Below, piece by piece: positions 1 through 5,110 of a stretch of DNA of 5,110 nt (its first letter is position 1; each line of letters starts with the position of its first letter). The notes beneath the pieces are model-generated. The model saw only the letters and a program-made list of their open reading frames with translations. It made no database searches and was not told the DNA's origin. The stretch is from Pseudoselenomonas ruminantium (GTDB lineage: Bacteria > Bacillota > Negativicutes > Selenomonadales > Selenomonadaceae), in NCBI GenBank assembly GCA_002373045.1, contig DFHU01000039.1, positions 31,914-37,023 of the forward strand, in the 5' to 3' direction. The translations under genes were made by a program, and so were the position numbers.

Positions 1-171
1 AATTACACCTTCTTACAAAAAAATTTCGCTCCCTGCGATAAAAACAGATAAATACACCTATCTATCTTACCGCAAAGAGCGAATTTTGTCCAGTCGTAAG
101 CGACACATCAGCAACCAATAACTGTATAATTGTACATCCGCCCACAACGTATGCGATATCAATTCACGCCC

Positions 172-191
172 AGCGCCCAAGGAAGGGCGCT
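172..191. repeat. Stem-loop 1 of a tandem hairpin array
   Basis: A perfect 7-bp inverted repeat: AGCGCCC (172-178), a 6-nt loop AAGGAA, then GGGCGCT (185-191). It is GC-rich and begins the three-hairpin cluster downstream of serS. No U-tract follows on either strand, so it does not look like an intrinsic terminator alone. Its function is unknown. Confidence 0.6.
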
Positions 192-192
192 C

Positions 193-227
193 GCGGACGT
201 AAATCACGTGATGTGATTTCAGTCCGC
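193..227. repeat. Stem-loop 2 of a tandem hairpin array, with internal loop
   Basis: An imperfect palindrome one base after stem-loop 1. The outer stem is 6 bp (GCGGAC at 193-198 with GTCCGC at 222-227). A 2x2 mismatch follows, then a 7-bp inner stem (AAATCAC at 201-207 with GTGATTT at 213-219) closing a 5-nt loop. Two coaxial stems separated by a symmetric internal loop are more typical of a structured RNA or a REP-like palindrome than of chance. Its function is unknown. Confidence 0.6.
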
Positions 228-238
228 TGTTTCTTTTG

Positions 239-269
239 GTTACTTTTCTTTGCACCAAAGAAAAGTAAC
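239..269. repeat. Stem-loop 3, perfect 14-bp hairpin just after serS
   Basis: GTTACTTTTCTTTG (239-252) and its exact reverse complement (256-269) flank a 3-nt loop, CAC. On the minus strand the hairpin begins 9 nt after the serS TAA stop, where a terminator would sit. The base after the stem reads CCAAAAG, without a U-run, so classical Rho-independent termination is not supported. It could protect the serS mRNA 3' end, act in factor-dependent termination, or be the end of a dispersed repeat. From memory, similar TTTTCTTTG / CAAAGAAAAG hairpins recur in some bacterial genomes. I cannot check this here. Confidence 0.7.
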
Positions 270-278
270 GCCACTAGC

Positions 279-1550
279 TTAGCGAATTACCTCTACGCCG
301 CCCATGTACGGAACAAGCGCTTTCGGTACGATAACCGAACCGTCTTCCTGCTGATAGTTTTCCAGAATTGCGGCCACCGTACGGCCAACAGCCAGACCGG
401 AACCATTCAGCGTGTGTACAAATTCCGGCTTGGACTTGGCATCGCGGCGGAATTTGATATTGGCACGGCGTGCCTGATAATCCAGGCAGTTCGAGCAGGA
501 AGAAATCTCACGGTACTTGCCCTGCGACGGGAACCAAACTTCGATATCATAAGTCTTGGCAGAAGTGAAACTCATATCACCCGTGCAAAGCTGCACCACA
601 TGGTACGGCAGCTCCAGAATGCGCAGAACATCTTCAGCAGCATCCACCATGGATTCGAGTTCGTCCCAACTCGTTTCCGGCTTAACGAATTTAATCAGCT
701 CGACCTTGTTGAACTGATGCTGGCGGATAAGACCACGGGTGTCGCGGCCGGCACTGCCTGCCTCGGCACGGAAGCAAGCCGTGTAAGCGCTGTAGTATTC
801 CGGCAGCTTATCGCCATCGAGAATTTCATCACGATGGTAGTTCGTGGTCGGCACTTCCGCTGTCGGCACCAGATAATAGTCCATGCCTTCGAGCTTGAAC
901 ATATCTTCGGCAAACTTCGGCAGCTGGCCCGTGCCCGTCATGCTGTCTTTGTTGGCAATGTAAGGCGCAAGCATTTCCGTATAGCCATGCTTCGTGGCAT
1001 GGAGGTCCATCATAAAGTTGATGCAGGCACGCTCCAGACGGGCGCCCAAGCCCTTGTAGAACATAAAGCGTGCACCGGTAACTTTAGCGGCACGGTCAGC
1101 ATCGAGAATGTCCAAATCCGTACCGATATCCCAGTGTGCCTTCGGCTCGAAGGAGAATTCTTTCGGCGTGCCCCATTTGCGCACTTCCGGATTTTCCGTA
1201 TCGTCCTTGCCGATGGGCACATCAGCCTTGGGCATATTGGGGATGTGCAACAGGATGTCCCGCAGCTTTTCCTCGACTTCTTTGAGCTGGGCATCCAAAG
1301 ACGAAATCTTTTCGCCTACAGCACGCATTTCGGCAATCTTGTCATCCGCATTTTCCTTGTTTTTCTTCATCTGACTGATGACCTTGGAAACCTCATTGCG
1401 TTCAGCCTTCAAGGTTTCCGTCTCCTGCAGCAGGCTGCGGCGCTGCTGTTCGAGCGCGGAAAAATCATCCAGATTCAGCGGATTATGGCGGTTGGCCAGC
1501 ATCTGCCGTACTTCATCGAGATGCTCACGGACAAATTTAATGTCTAACAA
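279..1550 (-). CDS. serS: Seryl-tRNA synthetase (class II)
   Basis: Charges tRNA-Ser (and tRNA-Sec) with serine from ATP and serine in the cytoplasm. The 423-residue product is full length for bacterial SerRS. An N-terminal helical hairpin (about residues 30-100, rich in K, E, L and Q) is the tRNA-binding coiled-coil arm. The linker LLHIPNMPKADVPIG (100-114) is typical of the family. The class II core then shows the serine-binding TAEVP loop (230-234), motif 2 with FRAEAGSAGRDTRG (260-273), and motif 3 with NGSGLAVGR (382-390) followed by ILENYQQEDG. No core motif is missing. I chose the TTG start at 1548-1550 because it gives the family-typical MLDIKFVRE beginning and lies 8 nt after GGAGAG. 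A GTG three codons upstream would overlap that site, and the open frame to 1652 has no family match. It has its own TATAAT promoter and could also receive read-through from the TPM gene 119 nt upstream. Confidence 0.97.
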   Translation of the reverse strand: MLDIKFVREHLDEVRQMLANRHNPLNLDDFSALEQQRRSLLQETETLKAERNEVSKVISQMKKNKENADDKIAEMRAVGEKISSLDAQLKEVEEKLRDILLHIPNMPKADVPIGKDDTENPEVRKWGTPKEFSFEPKAHWDIGTDLDILDADRAAKVTGARFMFYKGLGARLERACINFMMDLHATKHGYTEMLAPYIANKDSMTGTGQLPKFAEDMFKLEGMDYYLVPTAEVPTTNYHRDEILDGDKLPEYYSAYTACFRAEAGSAGRDTRGLIRQHQFNKVELIKFVKPETSWDELESMVDAAEDVLRILELPYHVVQLCTGDMSFTSAKTYDIEVWFPSQGKYREISSCSNCLDYQARRANIKFRRDAKSKPEFVHTLNGSGLAVGRTVAAILENYQQEDGSVIVPKALVPYMGGVEVIR

Positions 1551-1558
1551 AATACTCA

Positions 1559-1564
1559 CTCTCC
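1559..1564 (-). promoter_or_regulatory. serS ribosome binding site deciding a TTG start
   Basis: GGAGAG on the minus strand lies 8 nt before TTG (1548-1550). The in-frame GTG at 1557-1559 overlaps this motif and so cannot use it. That spacing, together with the MLDIKF beginning, supports the rare TTG start. The site is weaker than the AAGGAGGT sites of the upstream operon. Confidence 0.6.
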
Positions 1565-1622
1565 ATATCTCATATCCCCAAGAGCCCCAAAGCCTCAAGG
1601 GCAAAAAATCATCTAAAACAGT

Positions 1623-1651
1623 ATTATACAGCAGTTGCGCCAAAATTGCCA
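1623..1651 (-). promoter_or_regulatory. Predicted sigma-A-type promoter of serS
   Basis: A perfect -10 box TATAAT (1623-1628, minus strand) has a poor -35 match TGGCAA (1646-1651) 17 bp upstream. It lies in the gap between the TPM gene and serS and would start transcription near 1615, giving a leader of about 65 nt. The leader is too short for a T-box. It contains only a weak imperfect stem, CCCttGAG / CTCttGGG. Confidence 0.5.
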
Positions 1652-1669
1652 TATAAGACGGCCTGCGAA

Positions 1670-2437
1670 CTAGAATTTTCCACCGCCACCGCCATGACTG
1701 CTGTCACTTGCGGAACTAGAGCTATCACTGGACTTGGATTTCTTGCGGCGGGTCACTGTGGTATAAAGGTATCTGTCCTGCCTTTGGAAGATATCTACAC
1801 TGTCCTGTTTCAAATACGCAGCCGCTTCTACTGCGGGAGCCACATTACTCATGCCGCAGATAAGATAGTAGGCAAAGCCAAAACCGCCCGCAGCGGCAAC
1901 CATGACCGCGATAATCGCCGCAAACATATCAAATTCGTCAGCAGGGTCATAGGGCACGCCCTCTGTCTCATAGTAGCTCAGATACTTGTCTACACCGTCC
2001 ACGAAATGATTAAAGCCGTCGCTGTAATCACCGTTGGATAAATCGTCTAAAAAGAGATTTTTGAGCCCATTTATGCCCACGTCATCGGTGATTTTTGCCC
2101 GCATATTGTTATCGGTCGAGATATACCAGTCCCGGCTGCCCATCGCCAATACGAGCACAATACTGCCCTTTTCCCCATTGGCATAGTTTTTATCCAAAAT
2201 ATTATTGGCATATTTGCCGGCACTCATGCCCCCCGGCAAATCCTGCATGGTGCAGATACCGATTTTTACTTTATGCGCGGCCTCCACCTGCTGGATTTTA
2301 GCCGTCAGGGCTTCACGCTGGCTGGTACTCAAAAGTTTTGCCTGGTCGACCACCGGCACAGCCGCAAAAGCTATTGACTGACCGATAAGCAGGAGCATAA
2401 GGCAGATGCCTTGCACGATTGCTAAGATTTTTTTCAT
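1670..2437 (-). CDS. TPM-domain membrane protein (YdjH-like), third gene of the SPFH operon
   Basis: The 255-residue product starts with a signal sequence: MKK, a hydrophobic run at 4-19, and a likely cleavage after AFA at 23-25 (or a retained anchor). A TPM domain (older label 'TPM phosphatase') spans about 27-155, with the typical KGSIVLVLA strand (90-98) and a following RDWYIST segment (102-108). A second hydrophobic helix (about 171-195) places the TPM domain outside the membrane. The tail is charged, then Ser-rich (234-247), and ends SHGGGGGKF, a Gly-rich ending common in this family. The biochemical role of TPM domains is unsettled. The B. subtilis counterpart YdjH works with zinc-ribbon and SPFH partners in PspA-linked membrane stress. 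I chose the ATG at 2435-2437 because it is 8 nt from GGAGG. The ATG two codons upstream is only 2 nt from it, and the longer frame to 2521 lies inside the preceding gene. Confidence 0.85.
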   Translation of the reverse strand: MKKILAIVQGICLMLLLIGQSIAFAAVPVVDQAKLLSTSQREALTAKIQQVEAAHKVKIGICTMQDLPGGMSAGKYANNILDKNYANGEKGSIVLVLAMGSRDWYISTDNNMRAKITDDVGINGLKNLFLDDLSNGDYSDGFNHFVDGVDKYLSYYETEGVPYDPADEFDMFAAIIAVMVAAAGGFGFAYYLICGMSNVAPAVEAAAYLKQDSVDIFQRQDRYLYTTVTRRKKSKSSDSSSSASDSSHGGGGGKF

Positions 2438-2445
2438 CGCCATCC

Positions 2446-2452
2446 CCTCCTC
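2446..2452 (-). promoter_or_regulatory. Ribosome binding site of the TPM gene overlapping the upstream stop codon
   Basis: GAGGAGG on the minus strand shares its first two bases with the TGA stop (2451-2453) of the zinc-ribbon gene. It lies 8 nt from the chosen ATG at 2435-2437. This tight arrangement suggests translational coupling of the two proteins. Confidence 0.75.
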
Positions 2453-3557
2453 AATCCGCCAGCAGCCATTTAGCCACAAAGTACACAATAGGCAGGATAA
2501 TCGCAAATGCGAGCAGGCCATAGGCTACGGCTTTTTTCATATCGTAGGGGAGACTGCCCACTACTTTGCCGGACTGGCCGTTCATCATAAAGGTGTAGGG
2601 CTTATCCTGATAGCGCGTGGTGACAATCCACACCGGCGCCATACAGTAGGCAACTGCACCTGCCTGTTTCTTCACATCGGATTCGGTACAGGAAACGCTG
2701 TCATATCCTTCCACCGTGTCCCGCAGGACATCAAGCGCACTCTGCTGTACCCGCTTGTCTGCCCGCGGCACAGACGCCTCGGCATCCACATCGTATTTAT
2801 CCGCGAGAAAGCCCGTCATATAGGCATTGGAAAAAGGCACCATTTCACTGTAATCGAAAGGTTCAATGCTCTCCATATAGGTGTCGTCCATCTTTTGACT
2901 GCCGTCCACGGGAATACGCGCAAAGGCCATGCTGCCGGAGCGCAGGCATTCATAATGGCTGGTTTCCGTGACTTCCTCGTCACTGCTTTCATAGATATGC
3001 ACCTTCTCCGCCCGGAAATGCGCATAGGCATTCACCTCGGAATCAAAGAGCCAAAAAGGCACATAGATAGCCTGTATGGCCTCGATGCGGTTTTGGGACT
3101 TGAAGAGACTGGGCAGCAGCCACTTGTCCTCGCAAAAAGCCTTGAGTGCCGCCTTGGCATCTTCCTTGGTCTTCTTGAACGGGATGATGTAATCGGGTTT
3201 CAACATTCCCTCAAACCGGCTGGGCAGCATGACCGCATGACCACAGTAGCAGCACTCTGTTGCCATGGTATTGCCATCGGCCACGATTTCAGCACCGCAG
3301 GACTCACAGGTATAGGACTTAAACGACTCTGCTTCTTCGGCGGTCCACTCGCCACCAGCCACGGCGGTATCCCATTTTTCATCCTGCTTTTCGGCGGCTT
3401 CAGCCGCCATCGCTTCTTTCGCCTTGAATAAATCTTCAATGGCCGCCGCATCCAGTTCCGTCCCGCAGTATTCGCAGGTTATCTTCTGGGTGCCGGGCTT
3501 AAAATCCAGCGGCGCACTGCAATTCGGGCATTTATAAGCTACGGAAGAACTTGCCAT
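2451..3557 (-). CDS. Double zinc-ribbon protein with C-terminal membrane helix (YdjG-like)
   Basis: The 368-residue product begins with a zinc ribbon (C10-P-N-C13 and C28-E-Y-C31, then G). A charged, Ala/Glu-rich helical linker follows (about 37-78). A second ribbon has C84-E-S-C87 and C102/C105 (ECCYCG). The central and C-terminal region (about 110-335) has no enzyme motif I recognise. It has the IYVPFWLFD stretch (164-172) seen in this family. A single hydrophobic helix at about 345-364 ends the protein, so it is probably a tail-anchored membrane protein with ribbons in the cytoplasm. Family members are sometimes labelled TFIIB-type zinc ribbon or, misleadingly, PriA-like or phage replication. 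No helicase motifs are present. It sits between the SPFH and TPM genes, as expected for a YdjG-type partner. The start is set by AAGGAGGT 6 nt before the ATG. Confidence 0.87.
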   Translation of the reverse strand: MASSSVAYKCPNCSAPLDFKPGTQKITCEYCGTELDAAAIEDLFKAKEAMAAEAAEKQDEKWDTAVAGGEWTAEEAESFKSYTCESCGAEIVADGNTMATECCYCGHAVMLPSRFEGMLKPDYIIPFKKTKEDAKAALKAFCEDKWLLPSLFKSQNRIEAIQAIYVPFWLFDSEVNAYAHFRAEKVHIYESSDEEVTETSHYECLRSGSMAFARIPVDGSQKMDDTYMESIEPFDYSEMVPFSNAYMTGFLADKYDVDAEASVPRADKRVQQSALDVLRDTVEGYDSVSCTESDVKKQAGAVAYCMAPVWIVTTRYQDKPYTFMMNGQSGKVVGSLPYDMKKAVAYGLLAFAIILPIVYFVAKWLLAD

Positions 3558-3563
3558 ATCGCC

Positions 3564-3571
3564 ACCTCCTT
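3564..3571 (-). promoter_or_regulatory. Ribosome binding site of the zinc-ribbon gene
   Basis: AAGGAGGT on the minus strand lies 6 nt before the ATG at 3555-3557, in the 27-nt gap after the TAA stop of the SPFH gene. It is a near-perfect anti-16S match and fixes the start. Confidence 0.8.
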
Positions 3572-3584
3572 ATTTTTCGTTCAT

Positions 3585-4880
3585 TTACGGACGCGGGCTC
3601 CCGCATTCTGCGCAGAACTTGCCGCTGTTTTTCGCACCGCATTTACAAATCCAGTCACCTGCCGGGCGTGGCTTGCCGCATTCCGAGCAGAATTTGCCGG
3701 TATTCTTGGCACCGCATTCACAGGTCCAGCCATCATCCGGTTTGGGCTTGCCGCAATCCGAACAGAACTTGCCCGTGTTGCCGCTATGGCCGCAGGCACA
3801 AGTCCAGCCGCCCGCAGAAGGTGCCTGCTGCGCAGCAGCCTGTTGTGCCTGCGCGGCTCTCTGTGCCTGTCCCTGTGCCATCATATCAGCCACATTCACG
3901 CCGCCAGCCTGTCCGGCCATATTCATGCCCATAAAACCCACAGCCGCACCACCTTCATTCTTCGCCGCATCACGCAGGGCGTCGGCCTGGGCAGCACCGT
4001 AAAAGCCTGCCATAAGGGACGGGTCCCGGCCCAGCACGGCAGCTTCCTGCATCTTCTGCAATTTTTCGAGCACAGCCTGACTCTCATCGGTAAGGCTGAC
4101 ACTGGCCACCGCCACAGATACGACCTCAATACCGCGCAGATTGCCCCATTTCTGACTCAGGCTTTCATTGAGGGCATCGGCAATATCGGCAGAATGCGCC
4201 TCCAGCTCATCATAGCCCACGCGCATAGCCGAGATTTTCGCCATAGCCGGTTTGAGCGCCATCATGAGTTCGGATTTCAGCTGGCTGTCGATTTCCTCAC
4301 GGCTGAAGGTATCGCTGACATTGCTGGCAATATTCGTATAAAACAGAATCGGATTCGTAATGCGATAGCTGTACTCGCCAAAGCAGCGAATCTGAATGGT
4401 CTGCTCATAGTTCAGCGTATCGTCCCGCACCTTGAAGGCAATCGGTGACGGTGTGCCAAACTTGTTGCCGTAGATTTCCTTGGTGTTGATGTAATACACC
4501 CGCTGGTCACGGCCCGTGTCCCCGCCAAAGGAGAAACGGCGGCCAATTTCCGCAAATACTTTTGGAATGGTATTGGATAAATCGCCGGTAAACAAAGAGG
4601 GTTCCGTTCCCCTATCATAAGTATACTCGCCCGGTTCAGCACAGATATCCACAACCTCACCATTTTCCACAATGATCAGGCACTGGCCGTTGTTGACTGC
4701 TACCCTTGAACCCTGGGAAATGATATTGTCATCCCCCTTGTTGGAGCTGCCACTGCCGGTCTTGCGGTGCCCTTTCGCCATCAGTACATTGGGGGGCAGG
4801 CTGTCACAGTAAATATATTCCTTCCACTGGTCGCCCAACACACCACCAACAGCGCCCATACCTGCTTGTAAAAGTCCCAT
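3585..4880 (-). CDS. SPFH/band-7 protein with three C-terminal zinc ribbons (YdjI-like)
   Basis: The 431-residue product starts with a short Gly/Ala-rich amphipathic segment and DQWKEY (17-22), typical of the bacterial SPFH family sometimes labelled 'virion core protein'. The SPFH domain covers about 53-270, with conserved stretches such as VAVNNGQCLIIVENG (60-74), AEPGEYTYD (81-89), FGGDTG, DSQLKSEL and NLRGIEVVS. A helical segment follows (about 268-310), then a Gln/Ala-rich linker (about 333-357). Three zinc ribbons follow, each W-x-C-x-C-G ... C-x-x-C-G, with cysteines at 361/363/373/376, 387/389/398/401 and 412/414/423/426. There is no signal peptide or clear membrane helix. It is probably a cytoplasmic flotillin-like scaffold recruited to the membrane by its two operon partners, as proposed for B. 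subtilis YdjI with PspA. It is the first gene of the operon. AAGGAGGT lies 6 nt before the ATG. Confidence 0.9.
   Translation of the reverse strand: MGLLQAGMGAVGGVLGDQWKEYIYCDSLPPNVLMAKGHRKTGSGSSNKGDDNIISQGSRVAVNNGQCLIIVENGEVVDICAEPGEYTYDRGTEPSLFTGDLSNTIPKVFAEIGRRFSFGGDTGRDQRVYYINTKEIYGNKFGTPSPIAFKVRDDTLNYEQTIQIRCFGEYSYRITNPILFYTNIASNVSDTFSREEIDSQLKSELMMALKPAMAKISAMRVGYDELEAHSADIADALNESLSQKWGNLRGIEVVSVAVASVSLTDESQAVLEKLQKMQEAAVLGRDPSLMAGFYGAAQADALRDAAKNEGGAAVGFMGMNMAGQAGGVNVADMMAQGQAQRAAQAQQAAAQQAPSAGGWTCACGHSGNTGKFCSDCGKPKPDDGWTCECGAKNTGKFCSECGKPRPAGDWICKCGAKNSGKFCAECGSPRP
3588..3806 (-). repeat. Three tandem zinc-ribbon coding repeats
   Basis: The C-terminus of the SPFH gene consists of three units of about 25 codons (3806-3729, 3728-3654, 3653-3588). 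Each encodes a Trp, a CxCG pair, GKF and a CxxCG pair, ending in K/S-P-K/R-P. Units 2 and 3 have C-x8-C between the pairs, while unit 1 has one residue more. The DNA is clearly related between units, so the array arose by internal duplication. Confidence 0.85.
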
Positions 4881-4886
4881 AATCTT

Positions 4887-4894
4887 ACCTCCTT
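4887..4894 (-). promoter_or_regulatory. Ribosome binding site of the SPFH gene
   Basis: AAGGAGGT on the minus strand with 6-nt spacing to the ATG at 4878-4880. Nearly the same site and spacing as the following gene, suggesting similar translation rates. Confidence 0.8.
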
Positions 4895-4922
4895 TGGAAA
4901 ATACAACACTTTCTCTATAAAC

Positions 4923-4950
4923 ATGATAATTTCGCCATAGCTTGTGTAAA
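4923..4950 (-). promoter_or_regulatory. Predicted promoter of the SPFH-zinc ribbon-TPM operon
   Basis: On the minus strand, TTTACA (4945-4950) and TATCAT (4923-4928) are separated by 16 bp, each matching 5 of 6 sigma-A consensus bases. Transcription would start near 4916, leaving a leader of about 36 nt. I did not see a SigW-like ECF signature (TGAAAC ... CGTA), which drives pspA-ydjGHI in B. subtilis. This suggests housekeeping expression, but promoter calls by eye are uncertain. Confidence 0.5.
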
Positions 4951-4957
4951 TTCCCCC

Positions 4958-4986
4958 TTGCAAATAAATAACAATAATGCTATACT
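4958..4986 (+). promoter_or_regulatory. Strong promoter of the tRNA-Gly gene
   Basis: TTGCAA (4958-4963), a 17-bp spacer and TATACT (4981-4986), preceded by TGC, an extended -10 element. The start would be near 4993, a few bases before the mature tRNA 5' end at 4999. The AT-rich spacer fits a strong stable-RNA promoter. Confidence 0.7.
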
Positions 4987-4998
4987 AAAGGAGTTCTT

Positions 4999-5072
4999 GC
5001 GGGCATAGTTCATCGGTAGAATGAAAGCTTCCCAAGCTTTAGAGGTGGGTTCGACTCCCATTGCCCGCTCCA
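4999..5072 (+). tRNA. tRNA-Gly, anticodon CCC
   Basis: Reads GGG glycine codons. A complete cloverleaf can be drawn. The 7-bp acceptor stem is perfect (GCGGGCA 4999-5005 with TGCCCGC 5062-5068). The D-arm is GTTC/GAAT around ATCGGTA. The anticodon stem is AAAGC/GCTTT with loop TTCCCAA, anticodon CCC at 5031-5033. A 4-nt variable loop follows, then a T-arm GTGGG/CCCAT with loop TTCGACT. The discriminator is U73, as expected for bacterial tRNA-Gly, and the CCA end is encoded at 5070-5072. It is divergent from the SPFH operon and has its own promoter. Confidence 0.97.
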
Positions 5073-5086
5073 TATGAAAAGTTTAC

Positions 5087-5110
5087 GGGGCTGTTGCATG
5101 AGTGAGAAAT
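5087..5110 (+). other. GC-rich half-stem after the tRNA, cut by the window end
   Basis: GGGGCTGTTGCA begins 14 nt after the tRNA CCA end. Its complement is not inside the window. It could be the left arm of an intrinsic terminator for the tRNA or the end of an inverted repeat of a mobile element. The missing downstream sequence decides this. Confidence 0.25.

Larger units (their letters stand above)
1..278. other. Intergenic region downstream of serS, no convincing gene
   Basis: This stretch lies beyond the serS stop codon and runs off the left end of the window. The only open frame of any length is a 63-codon minus-strand one at 67-258. It would begin with TTG or GTG inside a hairpin loop and has no ribosome binding site, so I do not call it a gene. 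Positions 1-120 are AT-rich with only weak inverted repeats: arms 25-31 and 77-83 (TTCGCTC / GAGCGAA), and a 4-bp stem at 93-104. Positions 172-269 hold three consecutive stem-loops, listed separately. I see no RNA gene, insertion-sequence transposase or protein-coding remnant. Confidence 0.6.

Noticed and set aside
25..83. Inverted repeat TTCGCTC / GAGCGAA
   Set aside because: The 7-bp arms are 45 nt apart in AT-rich sequence, with no supporting context, and are compatible with chance.
67..258. 63-codon minus-strand open frame
   Set aside because: It starts with TTG/GTG in the loop of a hairpin, lacks a ribosome binding site and overlies the stem-loop array. It is most likely a spurious frame over a repeat.
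239..269. Intrinsic terminator of serS
   Set aside because: The stem is strong and well placed, but no U-run follows it on the serS strand, so I list it as a hairpin only.
213..1547. 444-codon plus-strand open frame
   Set aside because: It is antisense to serS, whose product has all class II SerRS motifs. The frame is a by-product of serS codon usage and its product resembles no family I know.
1551..1669. T-box riboswitch upstream of serS
   Set aside because: The gap is too short and I see no T-box consensus or antiterminator/terminator pair.
2406..3431. 341-codon plus-strand open frame
   Set aside because: Antisense to the zinc-ribbon gene. Its product is His/Gly-rich without a recognisable domain, and it has no ribosome binding site.
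5024..5040. Palindrome AAAGCTT-CCC-AAGCTTT
   Set aside because: It is the anticodon stem-loop of tRNA-Gly(CCC). The loop TTCCCAA is normal for this tRNA.

Overview
The window looks like part of a Firmicutes-type chromosome with mid-range GC. All four protein genes lie on the minus strand behind AGGAGG-type ribosome binding sites, or a weaker one for serS. Protein character (SerRS sequence, zinc-ribbon/TPM/SPFH proteins) and the repeat-like intergenic sequence fit the Negativicutes (Selenomonas-type relatives). That placement is my judgement from memory, not the result of a search.

Layout from right to left, the direction of transcription. At 4999-5072 on the plus strand is a complete tRNA-Gly(CCC) with an encoded CCA end and its own strong promoter. 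The window then ends inside a GC-rich half-stem, possibly the left arm of a terminator. Divergently, a minus-strand promoter (4923-4950) starts a tight three-gene operon: an SPFH/band-7 protein with three C-terminal zinc ribbons (3585-4880), a double zinc-ribbon protein with one C-terminal membrane helix (2451-3557), and a secreted/membrane-anchored TPM-domain protein (1670-2437). Gaps are 27 and 13 nt. The last ribosome binding site overlaps the stop codon of the gene before it. Downstream, after about 120 nt and a separate TATAAT promoter, comes serS (seryl-tRNA synthetase, 279-1550, TTG start). It has no T-box leader.

The three-gene set matches, by domain content, the YdjG-YdjH-YdjI partners of the PspA membrane-stress protein in Bacillus subtilis. 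Here the SPFH gene comes first instead of last, and no pspA-like gene is in the window. The likely role is a membrane-associated envelope-stress or membrane-organisation complex: the SPFH protein as cytoplasmic scaffold, with the zinc-ribbon and TPM proteins as membrane anchors. That role is inferred from the family.

The left 278 bases hold no convincing gene. They carry three stem-loops in a row (172-191, 193-227, 239-269) just downstream of serS. The last is a perfect 14-bp hairpin without a U-tract. The array looks like a dispersed structured repeat rather than a simple terminator and is the least explained sequence in the window.
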